From a virus, in IMG/VR virus record IMGVR_UViG_3300031759_001473, positions 1 to 23,899 of that record: a stretch of 23,899 bases of DNA; one strand, written 5' to 3'. A program made the translations under genes and the position numbers. How positions within the stretch are numbered: position 1 is the stretch's first letter; every line of letters begins with the position of its first letter. The notes under the pieces are model-generated. The model was not told the origin of the DNA, did no database searches, and saw only the letters and a list, made by a program, of their open reading frames with translations. Shown here piece after piece: positions 23,221 through 23,899 of this stretch.

Positions 23221-23892
23221 ATGTATTTACACTACTATGTCTATGCTTATTTGAGAAAAAACGGAACCCCGTACTATATCGGCAAAGGTAAAGGTAACCG
23301 AGCATATGACGATCATGTCACACATCGTCCACCAAAAGATAAATCACGAATTGTTTTCTTAGAAACTGGGTTATCCGAACTTGGATCGCTAGCAATTGAA
23401 CGAAGATATATTCGTTGGTATGGACGAAAGGATATTGGTACTGGTATATTGCATAATAAAACCGATGGCGGAGATGGCTTAACTGCTGCGTCTATTGAGA
23501 CTCGAAAAAAGATATCTATTAGTAGGACTGGAAAATGTGTTGGCGAAGGAAATCCTTTTTATAATAAAAAGCATTCTAAAGAAACATTAGAAATAATGAG
23601 TTTAAAAAAGAAAGGGAAACGCACTGGTCCTTTTTCTGAAGAGAGATGTAAAAATATCTCTAATAGTTTAAAAGGAAAGCCAAAATCAGCAGAATGGTCA
23701 GCGGTTGCAAAAAAGAATAGAACTAACCGGCCTTGGTCCGAGGCTCGTAAAAATGCAGGCAGAAAAGTAATGACTCCATATGGGGTTTTTAATTCTATGT
23801 CCGAAGCCGAACGAGAACTAGGCCTTGGGCATAATGTTATATCTTATAGAGTCAAGACTCAACCAGACACTTATTATATTATTAAGAAATAA
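23221..23892 (+). CDS. Free-standing GIY-YIG homing endonuclease with NUMOD-type repeats
   Basis: The product has 223 residues. The GIY-YIG nuclease domain fills residues about 5-90: [20 protein letters not shown] carries the family's two tyrosine motifs, R27 follows, and E60 in [15 protein letters not shown] is the likely metal-binding Glu; the domain closes with [14 protein letters not shown]3-like DNA-binding repeats follow: [15 protein letters not shown] (108-122), [18 protein letters not shown] (136-153) and another start at [10 protein letters not shown]. The last 40 residues ([20 protein letters not shown], then ISYRV) resemble a NUMOD1-type helix-turn-helix. Such enzymes cut an allele lacking the gene and spread by repair, as T4 seg genes do. 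The target is probably next to the insertion. It is complete, with AGGAG (23207-23211) nine bases before ATG. Confidence 0.9.
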   Translation: MYLHYYVYAYLRKNGTPYYIGKGKGNRAYDDHVTHRPPKDKSRIVFLETGLSELGSLAIERRYIRWYGRKDIGTGILHNKTDGGDGLTAASIETRKKISISRTGKCVGEGNPFYNKKHSKETLEIMSLKKKGKRTGPFSEERCKNISNSLKGKPKSAEWSAVAKKNRTNRPWSEARKNAGRKVMTPYGVFNSMSEAERELGLGHNVISYRVKTQPDTYYIIKK

Positions 23893-23899
23893 TTTGGTA

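Noticed and set aside
1-23899. CRISPR array, tRNA genes or insertion sequences
   Set aside because: No regularly spaced direct DNA repeats, no cloverleaf-like segment in the short spacers and no transposase were seen.

Overview
The window reads as part of the genome of a T4-like (contractile-tailed) bacteriophage, AT-rich and very compact. The protein set resembles the marine and freshwater T4-like phages (cyanophage/pelagiphage type) more than enterobacterial T4. The evidence is a run of T4-type baseplate genes, a gp55-type late sigma factor, T4-type late promoter boxes (TATAAATA) and a GIY-YIG homing endonuclease. No host gene, tRNA, CRISPR array or insertion sequence was seen.

Minus strand, 22155 down to 1: one baseplate operon with almost no gaps. 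In transcription order it holds a gp48/gp54-type tail-tube/baseplate protein, gp53 (wedge), a large gp27-type hub candidate, a gp5-type spike, gp25 (wedge), gp6 (wedge) and a giant open frame. The giant frame starts at 11289 and runs off the left edge with no stop, so it has at least 3,763 codons. It occupies the place of gene 7 in T4 order (53-5-25-6-7). Reading it through shows a seven-fold FG-GAP beta-propeller, a flagellin-IN-like insert, a carbohydrate-binding-like module and a C-terminal region of short beta repeats. It looks like a very large outer baseplate or adhesin component.

The gp5-type spike protein carries three separate candidate peptidoglycan-cutting domains: two lysozyme/transglycosylase-like domains and one M15-type zinc peptidase.

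Divergent control region, 22156 to 22268: an exact late box faces left into the baseplate operon. A sigma70-like promoter with an extended -10, overlapped by an inverted repeat, faces right into the late sigma gene. The sigma factor should switch on the operon that starts next to its own gene.

Plus strand, 22269 to 23892: the gp55-type sigma factor, then an exact late box, a structured leader and a free-standing GIY-YIG endonuclease with NUMOD-type DNA-binding repeats. All functional names come from sequence recognition by eye; no database search was run.
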